A DNA stretch of 64,000 bases, from contig CALNWS010000005.1 of the NCBI GenBank assembly GCA_940747215.1, positions 23,191 to 87,190 on the forward strand, in the 5' to 3' direction. The DNA comes from an uncultured Paraburkholderia sp. (GTDB lineage Bacteria; Pseudomonadota; Gammaproteobacteria; Burkholderiales; Burkholderiaceae). Numbering within the stretch: position 1 is the first letter of the stretch; each line of letters begins with the position of its first letter. Positions 19,871-30,135 of this stretch are shown here, piece after piece. Below the pieces are notes generated by a model. That model ran no database searches, was not told the origin of the DNA, and saw only the letters and a program-made list of their open reading frames with translations. A program made the translations under genes and the position numbers.

Positions 19871-22800
19871 GTGACGTCTTCCGGATCGGCGCGCCCTGCC
19901 CGCCGCAACTCTGCATCGCCCTCCGCCACCGCGACCGCCGCGGCCGAATCCACCGCTTCCGCCAACAGCGCGGCCGACACTGCCGTCGCCCAGTCGAAGA
20001 AAGCCACGCGCGTGAAAACCACGAAAGCCGCACAGCCTGCCAACGCCGCGAAAGTCACCAGATCTGCCAAGGCTGCAAAACCCGTGAAAGCGTCCAAAGC
20101 CGCCAAGGCCGCTAAAGCCGCTGTAAACGCTGCAGCCGAAACTTCCGTGGCAACTTCCGTGCAAACGTCTGCCGGAAATGGCGCTGAAGTCCCGAAGCCG
20201 ACGCGCGCAAAGTCAGCAAAATCAGCCGGGGCCGCGAAGGCACCGAAGCTGCAAGCCGTGTCGAACGACACCGTGCTGCCCGTCACGAAGAACGGCGGCC
20301 ACACTCGCGAGGACAAGGACCACCCGCTCTTCCAGGACATCCGCTATCTCGGCCGCCTGCTCGGTGACGTGCTGCGCGAACAGGAAGGCGACGCGGTGTT
20401 CGACGTCGTCGAAACGATCCGTCAGACCGCCGTGCGTTTTCGCCGCGAGGACGATAGCGCCGCCGCACAGACGCTCGACAAGAAGCTGCGCTCGCTGAGC
20501 CCGGAACAGACCGTCAGCGTGGTGCGCGCATTCAGCTACTTCTCGCATCTGGCCAATATCGCCGAAGACCGTCACCGCAATCGCCGTCACCGCGTTCACG
20601 CGCTCGCCGGCTCGACGTCACAGCCGGGCACGATCGCGCACGCGCTCGAACGGCTCGTCGAAGCGGGCGCGGCCGCCACGCCGGTGTTGCAGCAGTTCTT
20701 CAGCGACGCGCTGATCGTGCCGGTGCTCACCGCGCATCCCACCGAAGTGCAGCGCAAGAGCATTCTCGACACGCAGCACGACGTCGCGCGTCTGCTCGCC
20801 GAACGCGACCAGCAACTCACGCAGCGCGAGCGCGCAACCAATGAAGCGATGCTGCGCGCACGCGTCACGTCGCTGTGGCAAACGCGCATGCTGCGCGACT
20901 CGCGCCTCTCCGTCGCCGATGAAATCGAGAACGCGCTGTCCTACTACCGCGCCACGTTCCTCGACAAAATCCCCGCGCTCTACGCCGATATCGAAGACGC
21001 GCTGCGCGAGCACGGTCTCGACACGCGCCTGCCCGCGTTCTTCCAGATGGGCAGTTGGATCGGCGGTGACCGCGACGGCAATCCGAACGTCACGGCCGAA
21101 ACGCTCGAACAGGCCATCACGCGTCAGGCCGAAGTGATCTTCGAGCACTATCTGGAACAGGTGCACAAGCTCTGTGCGGAATTGTCCGTGTCGAACCTGC
21201 TCGCCGGCGCGAGCGACGCGCTGAAGGCGCTCGCCGACGCCTCGCCCGACCAGTCGCCGCACCGCACGGACGAGCCGTATCGCCGCGCGCTGATCGGCAT
21301 CTACACGCGGCTCGCCGCGAGTTCGCGCGTGCGTCTCGGCGAAGGCGCCGTGCCGCTGCGCAGCGCGGGCCGCGGTGCGGTGCCGGTGCGCGCCACGCCG
21401 TATGCGGACGCCTCCAAATTCGTGCGCGACCTGCACGTGCTGATCGATTCGCTCGCCGAGCATCACGGCACACCGCTCGCCGCAACGCGTCTGTCGCCGC
21501 TCGCGCGCGCCGCCGAAGTGTTCGGCTTCCATCTCGCGAGCATCGACCTGCGCCAAAGCTCGGACATTCACGAAGCCGTGATTGCCGAGCTGCTCAGGCG
21601 CGCGGGCGTGGTCGAAGATTACGCGGCGCTCGGCGAAGAAGAAAAGCTCAATGTGCTGCTCACGGAACTCGCGCAGCCGCGTCCGCTGCGTCTGCCGTAT
21701 GCGGACTATTCCGACCTCGTGAAGAGCGAGCTCGGCGTGCTGGAACAGGCGCGCGTCACGCGTGAGAAATTCGGCGACCGCGCCGTGCGCAACTACATCA
21801 TCTCGCACACAGAGACGGTGTCCGATCTGGTCGAAGTGATGCTGCTGCAGAAGGAAACCGGCTTGCTGCAGGGGCGTCTGGGCGACGCGAACGATCCCGC
21901 CCGCGCCGCGCTCATGGTGATACCGCTCTTCGAAACGATTCCCGACCTGCGCAACGCGCCGCACATCATGCGCGACCTGATCGCGCTGCCGGGCGTGGAC
22001 GGTCTGATCGAACATCAGGGCAACGAGCAGGAAGTCATGCTCGGCTATTCGGACAGCAACAAGGACGGCGGCTTCCTCACGTCGAACTGGGAGCTGTATC
22101 GCGCCGAACTCGCGCTGGTGTCGCTCTTCAACGAACGCGGCGTCACGCTGCGTCTCTTCCACGGACGCGGCGGCACCGTCGGCCGTGGCGGCGGCCCAAC
22201 CTATCAGGCGATTCTGTCGCAGCCGCCGGGCACCGTGGACGGTCAGATGCGTCTCACCGAACAGGGCGAAGTGATCGCCAGCAAGTTCGGCAACCCGGAA
22301 ATCGGCCAGCGCAATCTGGAAACGGTGGTGGCCGCCACGCTGGAAGCGTCGCTGCTGCCGCACGGCAACGCGCCCGACCAGTTGCCCGTTTTCGAAGAAA
22401 CGATGCAGCAACTCTCCGACGATGCGATGGCGTCGTACCGCGCGCTGGTTTACGAAACGCCGGGCTTCAAGGAATATTTCTTCGAGTCCACGCCGATCTC
22501 GGAGATCGCGAAGCTGAACATCGGCAGCCGCCCGGCGTCGCGCAAGCTGCAGGATCCGAAGCAGCGCAAGATCGAGGATCTGCGCGCGATTCCGTGGGGC
22601 TTCTCGTGGGGTCAATGCCGCCTGCTGCTCACAGGCTGGTATGGTTTCGGCAGCGCGGTCGCAGGCCACCTCGATAGCGCGCCGTCCGAAGCGGAGCGTT
22701 CGCGCCGCCTCGCGCTGCTCAAGAAGATGCACAAGACGTGGCCGTTTTTCTCGAACCTGCTGTCGAACATGGACATGGTGCTCGCCAAGACCGACCTCGC

Positions 22801-23110
22801 CGTCGCTTCGCGTTATGCGACGCTCGTGTCGGACAAGAAGCTGCGCAAGCACGTGTTCGAGCGCATCGTCGCGGAATGGGAGCGCACGTCGAAGGTGTTG
22901 TCGGAGATCACAGGCAAGAGCGAGCGGCTCGCGGAAAATCCGCGGCTCGCGCGTTCGATCAAGAACCGCTTCCCGTATCTCGACCCGCTCAATCACCTGC
23001 AGGTCGAACTGCTCAAGCGTCACCGCGCGGGCGACACCAACGCGCGCGTGCGCCGCGGGATTCACCTGAGCATCAACGGTATCGCGGCGGGCTTGCGCAA
23101 CACGGGCTAA
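19871..23110 (+). CDS. ppc: Phosphoenolpyruvate carboxylase with Ala/Lys-rich N-terminal extension
   Basis: PEPC fixes bicarbonate on phosphoenolpyruvate to make oxaloacetate and refill the TCA cycle. From GTG 19871 it is 1079 aa, longer than the usual 880-930. Residues about 5-135 are low-complexity Ala/Lys/Ser ([19 protein letters not shown]), resembling a histone H1 tail, before the enzyme begins at [20 protein letters not shown]. Catalytic His in [13 protein letters not shown], plus [12 protein letters not shown] and [14 protein letters not shown] are present; the C-terminus is the invariant NTG. GTG 19871 is preferred over TTG 19847 because GAGGA lies at the right distance. Intact. Confidence 0.95.
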   Translation: MTSSGSARPARRNSASPSATATAAAESTASANSAADTAVAQSKKATRVKTTKAAQPANAAKVTRSAKAAKPVKASKAAKAAKAAVNAAAETSVATSVQTSAGNGAEVPKPTRAKSAKSAGAAKAPKLQAVSNDTVLPVTKNGGHTREDKDHPLFQDIRYLGRLLGDVLREQEGDAVFDVVETIRQTAVRFRREDDSAAAQTLDKKLRSLSPEQTVSVVRAFSYFSHLANIAEDRHRNRRHRVHALAGSTSQPGTIAHALERLVEAGAAATPVLQQFFSDALIVPVLTAHPTEVQRKSILDTQHDVARLLAERDQQLTQRERATNEAMLRARVTSLWQTRMLRDSRLSVADEIENALSYYRATFLDKIPALYADIEDALREHGLDTRLPAFFQMGSWIGGDRDGNPNVTAETLEQAITRQAEVIFEHYLEQVHKLCAELSVSNLLAGASDALKALADASPDQSPHRTDEPYRRALIGIYTRLAASSRVRLGEGAVPLRSAGRGAVPVRATPYADASKFVRDLHVLIDSLAEHHGTPLAATRLSPLARAAEVFGFHLASIDLRQSSDIHEAVIAELLRRAGVVEDYAALGEEEKLNVLLTELAQPRPLRLPYADYSDLVKSELGVLEQARVTREKFGDRAVRNYIISHTETVSDLVEVMLLQKETGLLQGRLGDANDPARAALMVIPLFETIPDLRNAPHIMRDLIALPGVDGLIEHQGNEQEVMLGYSDSNKDGGFLTSNWELYRAELALVSLFNERGVTLRLFHGRGGTVGRGGGPTYQAILSQPPGTVDGQMRLTEQGEVIASKFGNPEIGQRNLETVVAATLEASLLPHGNAPDQLPVFEETMQQLSDDAMASYRALVYETPGFKEYFFESTPISEIAKLNIGSRPASRKLQDPKQRKIEDLRAIPWGFSWGQCRLLLTGWYGFGSAVAGHLDSAPSEAERSRRLALLKKMHKTWPFFSNLLSNMDMVLAKTDLAVASRYATLVSDKKLRKHVFERIVAEWERTSKVLSEITGKSERLAENPRLARSIKNRFPYLDPLNHLQVELLKRHRAGDTNARVRRGIHLSINGIAAGLRNTG

Positions 23111-23224
23111 TGCTTCGGCGACAACTGCCCGGCCTGCGTGTCTGTGCTCCCGCGCGCGGCCGCACAGTCGAACCGTTCTTCACCGCAAAGCCGACCGCGT
23201 CCGACTTTTTCATTGCGCGCCCGC

Positions 23225-23977
23225 TCAGCGTGCTTCGACCATCAGCGCGTCGAGCTTGAACGAGCCATCGTCCTGCACGCCGAAATACGCGCGCACTTCG
23301 TCCAGCGCGTGCGTCCACAGCGAGCGGATCGCCGTAACGCAAGGCTCCGGCGTGCGCATGCGCGCGACCCACGACGCGAATTCGATGTCGATGCGCCAGC
23401 GTTCGCGAATCGACGCCTTGAAACCAGCCGCTTCGAAAAACGCGATCCATTCGTCGGCGCGGTAATCGCGGATATGCGAGCCGTCGCGCAGCACTTCGAC
23501 CGCCTGCAAATGCGTGTCGAGCAGCGGATGGTCGCTGCCTGCAATGTCGATGAAGAGCACGCGTCCGCCCGGCCTCAGCACGCGCCGCACTTCGGCGAGC
23601 GCGAGCGGCACGTCGTGCCAGTGATGCGCGCTCATCCGGCTGATCACCCAGTCGAACGAATGCGACTCGAAGGGCAGCGTTTCGGCCGCGCCCTGTTGTG
23701 TGCGGATGTTGGCGAGGCTGCGCTCCTTCGCCGCGCCTTCGACGGTGGCAAGCATGGGCGGCGCGATGTCGTAAGCCACGACCTCTTTCGCGTGCGGTGC
23801 GACGGCGAAGCTCGCGTGACCCGCGCCGCAACCCATGTCGAGCACCGTGGCGCCCGGCGTCGCCGCGATCGAATCGGCCAGCGTGCGCAGGTCGGCACCG
23901 GTGGCGTGCGTCTGACTCGTCAAGTAGGCGGCGGCGGTCGAGCCGAAGGCGTCGGCGACCTGATCGTGGTGCTTCAT
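23225..23977 (-). CDS. Class I SAM-dependent methyltransferase (UbiE/Methyltransf_11 type)
   Basis: This is a soluble SAM methyltransferase of unknown substrate, 250 aa. Motif I is VLDMGCGAGHASFAV near residue 45; the acidic residue at the end of strand 2 is VVAYDIAP, followed by the motif around SFDWVISRMSAHHWHD and RPGGRVLFIDI. The sequence resembles YafE/UbiE-like proteins. It is divergent from a broken XRE regulator, which may have controlled it. Intact. Confidence 0.9.
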   Translation of the reverse strand: MKHHDQVADAFGSTAAAYLTSQTHATGADLRTLADSIAATPGATVLDMGCGAGHASFAVAPHAKEVVAYDIAPPMLATVEGAAKERSLANIRTQQGAAETLPFESHSFDWVISRMSAHHWHDVPLALAEVRRVLRPGGRVLFIDIAGSDHPLLDTHLQAVEVLRDGSHIRDYRADEWIAFFEAAGFKASIRERWRIDIEFASWVARMRTPEPCVTAIRSLWTHALDEVRAYFGVQDDGSFKLDALMVEAR

Positions 23978-24062
23978 GTGGGGTTCCAGTTTGGCTGCAT
24001 GTTGTAAGGCTTACGGGCTACGGCATGGCGCCGTGCCAGCCATTACAATAGAGCCCACCGTG

Positions 24063-24093
24063 TACCAGTACAAGTTAAGCAATTATTCTGGTA
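24063..24093. promoter_or_regulatory. Possible operator between methyltransferase and XRE genes
   Basis: Inverted repeat TACCAG (24063-24068) and CTGGTA (24088-24093) with 19 bases between, in an AT-rich patch of a divergent promoter region. It could be the site of the adjacent XRE regulator; only the position supports this. Confidence 0.3.
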
Positions 24094-24171
24094 TTGAAAG
24101 CACTACCCCGTTGCCCGCGTTGCTCTCCGCTTCGTGCGCGCGGCAAAAAATCACCACAGAACAATCACGGA

Positions 24172-24990
24172 ATGACCACGATGTCCGCCACCGACAACCC
24201 GCCGCCGCTCGCCGCCACGCCCGCGCGCTCGGCGACTTCATCCGCGCTCATCGCGAGCGGCTGTCGCCGCAGGCGGTCGGCCTGCCGCCGGGACCGTGCC
24301 GCCGCACGCCCGGACTGCGGCGCGAGGAAGTTGCGCAACTGTGCGGCGTCAGCCCGACTTGGTACACGTGGATCGAGCAGGGACGGCCGGTGTCCGCCTC
24401 GGCGGACGCGCTTGCGCGCATCGCGGTGGCGTTGCAGCTGTCGCGCGCGGAACGGGCGTATCTGTTCGAACTCGCGGCCCAGCGGGATCCGGCCGAGCCC
24501 GATCCCGCCGCCGACGCGCCCGCCACACTGCTCGAAACCGTGCAGCTCGTTAACGCGCCCGCATACGTGCTCGACCGTCAGTGGAATGCGCTCGCGTGGA
24601 ACGAGCGCGCGGCGGATCTGTTCGTCGGCTGGCTGGACGGCACGCACGACCGCAACCTGCTGCGCTACACGTTCACTGAACCTGCTGCGCGGGTGCTGAT
24701 CGCCGACTGGGAAACGCGCGCCCGGCGGCTTGCCGCCGAATTCCGCGCCGACTCGATCCGACATCTGAACGACGCGCCCACGCGCAGCCTGATCGACGCC
24801 CTGAGCGCCGCGAGCGACGCGTTCGCGCGCTTCTGGGCGTCGCAGGACGTCGGCGGGCGCGAAGGCGGACGGCGCGAATTCAACCATCCGCGCGACGGCC
24901 GCCTCGTCTACGACCAGATCACGTTCAAGCCCGCGCATCGCGAGGATCTGAAGCTCGTCGTGCTGGTGCGCGCAGCGCAGTGCGTGCCGC
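24172..24990 (+). pseudogene. XRE family regulator with MmyB-like ligand domain, frameshifted
   Basis: This is a helix-turn-helix regulator with a C-terminal MmyB-like ligand-binding domain. The N-terminus MTTMSATDNPPPLAATPAR starts at 24172 (or ATG 24181). One base is lost near 24228 (GCGCGCTCGGC for GCGCGGCTCGGC or similar), so the HTH part (ALGDFIRAHRERL, TPGLRREEVAQLCGVSPTWY) is in a different frame. The C-terminal domain (LVNAPAYVLDRQWNALAWN, FNHPRDGRLVYDQITFKPA) follows. The normal stop was not found after KLVVLV, so the end given is approximate. It faces the methyltransferase gene. Confidence 0.7.
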
Positions 24991-25209
24991 GTCGAGCGCG
25001 TGCCCCGCGCCACGCAGCGGCGCGTTCTGGGCGGGCCCGCCGGTGTAAAATCGTTGTTTTTCCTTGCGTCGGCGGCACCGTTTTGCGCGGCATATGCGCG
25101 CTTTCGAGTTTTCACCGCCCAGCGTTCACCGCCCGGCGCATCTGCTGCCTGATTTCTAGTCCAATTCGCCCATTGCCATCTAACCACTGCCTAACTGTCC
25201 AACACCATG

Positions 25210-26610
25210 ATGTCCCAACTGCATAAAAAAAGCGAAGCTTGGTCGGCTCGCTTCTCGGAGCCGATGTCGGAGCTCGTCAAACGCTACACGTCGTCGGTTT
25301 TCTTCGACAAGCGTCTGGCGCTCATCGATATCGAAGGGTCGCTCGCGCACGCCTCGATGCTGGCCGCGCAGAAGATCATCGCCGCCGACGACCTCGCCGC
25401 CATCCAGCGCAGCATGGCGCAGATCAGGGATGAAATCGAGCGTGGCAAGTTCGAATGGCAACTCGATCTGGAAGACGTGCATCTGAACATCGAGGCACGT
25501 CTCACCGCGCTGATCGGCGACGCCGGCAAGCGTCTGCACACCGGCCGCTCGCGTAACGACCAAGTCGCGACCAACATTCGCCTGTGGCTGCGCGGCGAGA
25601 TCGACCGGATCGGCGAGCTGCTGAAGGAACTGCGCACGGCACTCATCGACATGGCCGAGAAGAACGCGTCCACTATCATGCCGGGTTTCACGCACCTGCA
25701 GGTGGCGCAGCCGGTGACGTTCGGCCACCATCTGCTCGCATACGTCGAAATGTTTTCGCGCGACACCGAGCGCATGGCCGACTGCCGCAAGCGCGTGAAC
25801 CGTCTACCGCTCGGCACGGCCGCGCTCGCCGGCACGAGCTATCCGATCGACCGTCATGCCGTGGCGAAAACGCTCGGCTTCGACGGCATCTGCGCGAACT
25901 CGCTCGACGCGGTGTCCGACCGCGACTTCGCGATCGAATTCACGGCGGCATCGGCGCTCGTCATGACGCACGTCTCGCGCTTCTCCGAAGAACTCGTGCT
26001 GTGGATGAGCCCGCGCGTCGGCTTCATCGATCTGGCCGACCGCTTCTGCACCGGCTCGTCGATCATGCCGCAGAAGAAGAATCCGGACGTGCCCGAACTC
26101 GCGCGCGGCAAGACCGGTCGCGTGAACGGCCACCTGATGGCGCTACTTACGCTCATGAAGGGCCAGCCGCTCGCCTACAACAAGGACAATCAGGAAGACA
26201 AGGAGCCGCTGTTCGACACCGTGGATACGGTGGCCGACACGCTGCGCATCTTCGCGGAAATGGTCGCCGGCATTTCGGTCAAACCGGAAGCCATGCGCGA
26301 CGCAGCACTGCAAGGCTTCTCCACGGCAACCGATCTCGCCGACTACCTCGTGAAGCGCGGCCTGCCGTTCCGCGATGCGCACGAAGCGGTTGCGCTCGCC
26401 GTTCGCATCTGTGCGGACCGTGGCTGCGATCTGGCGGACCTCACGCTTGAAGAAATATGCAAGGAATTGCCGAAAGTCGCGCATCTGATCGGCGAAGACG
26501 TGTTCTCGTATCTGACGCTGGAAGGTTCGGTGGCAAGCCGCAATCATCCGGGCGGCACGGCGCCCGAGCAGGTGCAGGCGGCGGCGAAGGCGGCTCGCGC
26601 GGCGCTTTAA
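25210..26610 (+). CDS. argH: Argininosuccinate lyase
   Basis: This enzyme splits argininosuccinate into arginine and fumarate, the last step of arginine synthesis. It is 466 aa from ATG 25210 ([15 protein letters not shown]); ATG 25207 directly before it is an alternative. The family signature [12 protein letters not shown] is near residue 282, with [12 protein letters not shown] and the catalytic-region TFTHLQ-like [12 protein letters not shown]. Complete frame with its own terminator. Arginine synthesis is kept while a basic amino acid importer is broken. Confidence 0.97.
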   Translation: MSQLHKKSEAWSARFSEPMSELVKRYTSSVFFDKRLALIDIEGSLAHASMLAAQKIIAADDLAAIQRSMAQIRDEIERGKFEWQLDLEDVHLNIEARLTALIGDAGKRLHTGRSRNDQVATNIRLWLRGEIDRIGELLKELRTALIDMAEKNASTIMPGFTHLQVAQPVTFGHHLLAYVEMFSRDTERMADCRKRVNRLPLGTAALAGTSYPIDRHAVAKTLGFDGICANSLDAVSDRDFAIEFTAASALVMTHVSRFSEELVLWMSPRVGFIDLADRFCTGSSIMPQKKNPDVPELARGKTGRVNGHLMALLTLMKGQPLAYNKDNQEDKEPLFDTVDTVADTLRIFAEMVAGISVKPEAMRDAALQGFSTATDLADYLVKRGLPFRDAHEAVALAVRICADRGCDLADLTLEEICKELPKVAHLIGEDVFSYLTLEGSVASRNHPGGTAPEQVQAAAKAARAAL

Positions 26611-26670
26611 GCGTCCGTCTTGCCGGCGAGGCGCGGGAGTTACTCGCGCGCACTGCTTGAAGATATGAAA

Positions 26671-26700
26671 GGCGAATCCGGTAACGGGTTCGCCTTTTTT
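26671..26700 (+). terminator. Intrinsic terminator of argH
   Basis: A nine-pair stem GGCGAATCC/GGGTTCGCC (one G-T pair) with loop GGTAAC is followed by six T residues. Confidence 0.85.
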
Positions 26701-26972
26701 CATTCGACGGCCGTCTCGATGTGCGCCGATCGGGCAGCGCCAAAAGGAAAGCCCGCACGGAGCGGGCCAAATGAAAGACTTCCACCGATGCCTCCCGAAG
26801 GAGGCTATCGAAGTGTAGGCGCGTTTTGCGCGCTTACAAATCTGCTCATATTTCAGGCATTACAAGCGTCGTGATACACGCATCTCGCGCCCACATATCG
26901 GGCAAACGCGGATTGAAACCTAGCCGTTTTGACTATCATCAAATCAGATTCCGCCCGGTGTGCGATACGAAA

Positions 26973-27530
26973 ATGGCCAATCAAAAACGTCGTTCCGAAG
27001 CTGTCTTAGCGCGCTCTGTTACGCGTGTTCCTGAGCGCTCGCGGCGGCACGTGTGCGGCTTCTCCTGCCGCCGTCTGCGCAGCGCTTCTCGCGGTCGCCA
27101 TGACCATGACCGGCTGCACGTTCACGCCGCCGCCTAGTGCGTCGGTGCCGGTGCCGCCCGCCGCGCTCAATAGCGCGACGCTCGACCAGTATCGCGACGC
27201 GGTCGCGCGGCGGATCGCCGAACGCAGTCCGTCGTATGTGTGCTGCACGGCACGCCGCAAGCCATGTTGCGCTCGCTGGTGGTGGTGTCGTTCACCGTCG
27301 ACGGCAACGGCCGCGTGCTGCACTCGGCGGTGTATCGCACGAACGGCGACAACGAAGCCGAGAGCACCGCGCTCACCAGCCTGCGGCACGCGCCGCCTTT
27401 GCCGCTGCCGCCGGGCAAGCTGCTGAACGGCCGCGGCCAGCTCGAACTCTTCGAAGACTGGCTCTTCAACGACGGCGGCAAGTTCCAGTTGCGCGAGCTC
27501 GCTTCGCCGCAGGCGCAGACCATCGACTGA
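26973..27530 (+). pseudogene. TonB C-terminal-like lipoprotein, frameshifted
   Basis: This looks like an energy transducer TonB-family lipoprotein of Burkholderia. It starts at ATG 26973 (MANQKRRSEAVLARSVTR). A frameshift near 27027 leads to a signal peptide with a lipobox (LLAVAMTMTGC), then LNSATLDQYRDAVARRIAERS. Near 27237 a TG appears duplicated (GTATGTGTGCTGC), and the TonB-like domain continues in another frame (MLRSLVVVSFTVDGNGRVLH, ending LASPQAQTID, stop 27528-27530). Two frameshifts make it non-functional. Confidence 0.75.
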
Positions 27531-27988
27531 GCGCGGCTTGCTGGGTCGCGGCGGCGCTCGCTACAATTTTCAATTCCGCGCCGGAAACCTCCGGCATGGC
27601 TCGCACCACCCGCTCATCCGTCGGCGCGGCACGAGTCCGATTGCAACGCCGCCGCGTCACCCGCGCGCGCCGTCTGCTTGATGCACTTAAGCACCCGATG
27701 CCCGTGCGAACACTGCGCAACGTCGAACCTCATACGTCACAGCCCGCGTTCCGCCATTGCATCGCGCCTGAACTGCGACATCCAGCGTTTGCCAGGTCAA
27801 TGCCTAGTGAACGCCCTAATAAAATCGCGTTCACGCGCGAACTTCGCGGGTTGCCGTTGTAAGCTGTTGCTTCGTTGTACCCATCGCACGTCCACACGCC
27901 ACGAAACTGAACAAAGATGCCGCCCGGCACGCGCCGCTCGATCCCGAAGCGCAACGCGCGCGGCATCGCGACACATTGGAGACCCCGC
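27531..27988. other. Spacer without recognisable gene
   Basis: About 460 bases between the TonB-like and MFS pseudogenes. Open frames here are short and match no family I know. The 3' end carries TTGGAGAC before ATG 27989, a weak ribosome site. Confidence 0.35.
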
Positions 27989-29293
27989 ATGTCCACTTCG
28001 CCAATTTCCGCGGCCCAGCCAGATTCGGCCGGGCAAAACAGCAGCGCGCGGATCATTTTCGCGAGCTTCATCGGCACCGCGATCGAGTTCTACGATTCTA
28101 TGTCTACGCGACCGCCGCAGCGCTCGTGATCGGCCCGGTATTTTTCCCGCACGGTTCGGCGACGACGCAGGCGCTGTCGGCGTTCGTCACGTTCGGCATC
28201 GCGTTCGTCGCGCGCCCCATCGGCTCGTTCCTGTTCGGCCATTTCGGCGACAGGATCGGCCGCAAATCCACGCCCGTCGCCTCGCTGCTGGTGATGGGCC
28301 CACCACGCTGATCGGCTTCGTGCCCGGCTACGACTCGATCGGCAGCCTCGCGCCGATCCTGCTGTGCGTGCTGCGCTTCGGCCAAGGCATCGGCCTCGGC
28401 GGCGAATGGGGCGGCGCGGCCCTGTTGGCGACGGAGAATGCTCCGGCCGGCAAGCGCGGCTGGTTCGGCATGTTCCCGCAGCTCGGGCCGTCGATCGGCT
28501 TCCTAGCATCGAACGGTCTGTTCTTCGCGCTCGCCGTCTCGCTGAGCGACGAACAGTTCCGCAACTGGGGGCTGCGCGTGCCATTCCTCGTGAACGCCGT
28601 GCTGGTCGCGCTCGGCCTCTAAGTGCGGCTGAAAATCGCCGAGATGCCGGCCTTCAAGGTAGCGGTCGAACGCAAGGAACGCGTGAAGGTGCCGATCGCG
28701 ACGCTGCTCTCGCAGCACTGGCTGCCCACGCTGCTCGGCGCACTCGCGATGGTGGTCTGCTGCACGCTCTTCTACAACGCGACGACGTTCTCGCTGTCGT
28801 ACGGCGTCTCCGTGATGCACATTCCGCGGCAGACGTTCCTCGGCCTCCTGTGCATCGCCGTCGTGTTCATGGCGCTCGCCAGCCGCTCTCCGCCTGGGCG
28901 AGCGACCACTTCGGGCGCAAGCCGGTGCTGATCGTCGGCATCATCGCGGCGATACTGTCGGGCTTTACGATGGCGCCGCTGTTCGGCAGCGGACAGACGC
29001 CACAAGTGCGGCTCTTCCTCATCATCGAACTGTTCCTGATGAGCGTGACCTTCGCGCCGATGGGCGCGCTCCTGCCCGAACTCTTCCCGACGAACGTGCG
29101 CTACACCGGTGCTGGCGTGGCGTATAACAACGTCGGCGGGATTCTGGATGCATCGGTCGCGCCGTATATCGCGCAGGTGCTGGCGGCGCGCAGCGGGCTG
29201 CCGTACGTCAGCGCGTATGTGTCGATTGCCGCGGCCGTCAGCATGATCGGCGTGCTGTGCATGCGCGAGACGCGCAACGCGGATCTGATGTAA
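27989..29293 (+). pseudogene. MFS transporter, metabolite:H+ symporter (MHS) type, broken
   Basis: This is a 12-helix uptake permease like ShiA/ProP; substrate unknown. It starts at ATG 27989 (MSTSPISAAQPDS, then ARIIFASFIGTAIEFYD). A T is lost near 28098, so FYVYATAAALVIGPVFF is in another frame. A further indel lies near 28303, and TAA at 28620-28622 replaces Tyr in ALGL-Y-VRLKIAEMP. A frameshift near 28885 precedes SAWASDHFGRKPVLIVGI. The true C-terminus (VLCMRETRNADLM) ends at 29293. Four lesions show clear decay. Confidence 0.9.
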
Positions 29294-29562
29294 CTGTTTT
29301 GAACTGTGCCGTGCGGCTCTGCACGATGTTCCGCGCGAACAAGCGCGTCGGCGTATTCAGCGAAGGAAGAAGCTGAGTACGCCGGCGCGCAAATCCCCGC
29401 TTCCCTTCCCGCCTTTCCGGCACCTTACTGCGCAAAATCGTGCGCCATAGCCCGAAAGCGCCCCGTGTTGCCGAGCAATCCTGAGTAATTCCCTGCCTTG
29501 CGTGTCTTTTTGACTTGCCTATACTCAGTTTAAATAACCCTAAAGTGAGCAGGGAGGCCCGG

Positions 29563-29712
29563 ATGAATATCCATCTTCACAATGCCGATGTCGTCATGAT
29601 CATCGCGCTGGCGCTGCTTGGCTCATTGCTACTTGCCTTGCGCTTCAAGCCGGCTACGTGGAAAGGCATCGTCGTCGAGGCGGTGGTCGCGTTTGAAATG
29701 CTACTGGCCTGA
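29563..29712 (+). CDS. Small hydrophobic protein, 49 aa
   Basis: A 49-residue frame starts at ATG 29563 after a good AGGGAGG ribosome site. It has one strong membrane segment (VVMIIALALLGSLLLAL) followed by a basic stretch (RFKPATWK) and a second hydrophobic end (VVEAVVAFEMLLA). I do not recognise a named family. The strong ribosome site and clean hydrophobic pattern favour a real small membrane protein. The next gene on the same strand is far away, so it is monocistronic. Confidence 0.6.
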   Translation: MNIHLHNADVVMIIALALLGSLLLALRFKPATWKGIVVEAVVAFEMLLA

Positions 29713-29824
29713 GCTTCTGGCGATACTCCGCTGTTCAGGCAGAGTCCGTTCGAGCCCGCGCGGCGCAATGCATCGCGCCTGACGCCTTGCGCAAGACGGG
29801 CTCACGACTCGCGAAAACGTCGCC

Positions 29825-30090
29825 TATAATGCGTTGACTGGGCTCGTGGCGTGCGCGCCTTGCTGGCTGCGCCGCTGCGGACTCCGTTTCGGATGGGTTA
29901 AGTGCAGCGCAGCCGCCAGATAACACCACAAAAGCCGTACAGAAAGCGATGCTTTATCTAGTCTATGTAGACAGACGTACCGGTTCCTCTCCGCCCATAG
30001 TTTCCCGACGCGGGTGTTTTTTGGAGGCGTTAAGTGCCGTGCCCGCCCAAACGGGATCACGGCGCGACGCGCCTCCTCTTTTCTTTTGAG
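29825..30090 (+). ncRNA. Candidate structured RNA between the 49-aa gene and waaC
   Basis: A perfect TATAAT lies at 29825-29830, though the -35 region is weak. No protein frame fills 29840-30110. The 3' part folds into a long nested hairpin: GGAGGCG (30022-30028) pairs with CGCCTCC (about 30070-30076), inside it GCCGTG with CACGGC and CCCG with CGGG, then TCTTTTCTTTT. GTTAAGTGC occurs twice, near 29897 and 30029. This could be a small RNA with terminator, or only a large terminator convergent with waaC. I could not match it to 6S RNA, tmRNA or RNase P RNA. Confidence 0.35.
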
Positions 30091-30116
30091 CAAACTGATT
30101 GCGCGAACGCGCAGAG

Positions 30117-30135
30117 AAAAAGCCGCTTAGGCGGC
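30117..30135 (-). terminator. Short terminator hairpin overlapping the waaC stop
   Basis: On the minus strand GCCGC-CTAA-GCGGC is followed by TTTTT; the loop contains the waaC TAA stop. The stem is only five GC pairs, so strength is uncertain. Confidence 0.45.

Noticed and set aside
20618..23065. 815-codon open frame antisense to ppc
   Set aside because: It mirrors the ppc codons and has the His/Arg/Val-rich composition expected of the reverse strand of a GC-biased gene; the sense strand is a clear PEPC.
29837..30090. 6S RNA, tmRNA or RNase P RNA between the 49-aa gene and waaC
   Set aside because: No closing stem with central bubble as in 6S RNA, no tRNA-like end as in tmRNA, and no RNase P core motifs; left as an unnamed candidate.
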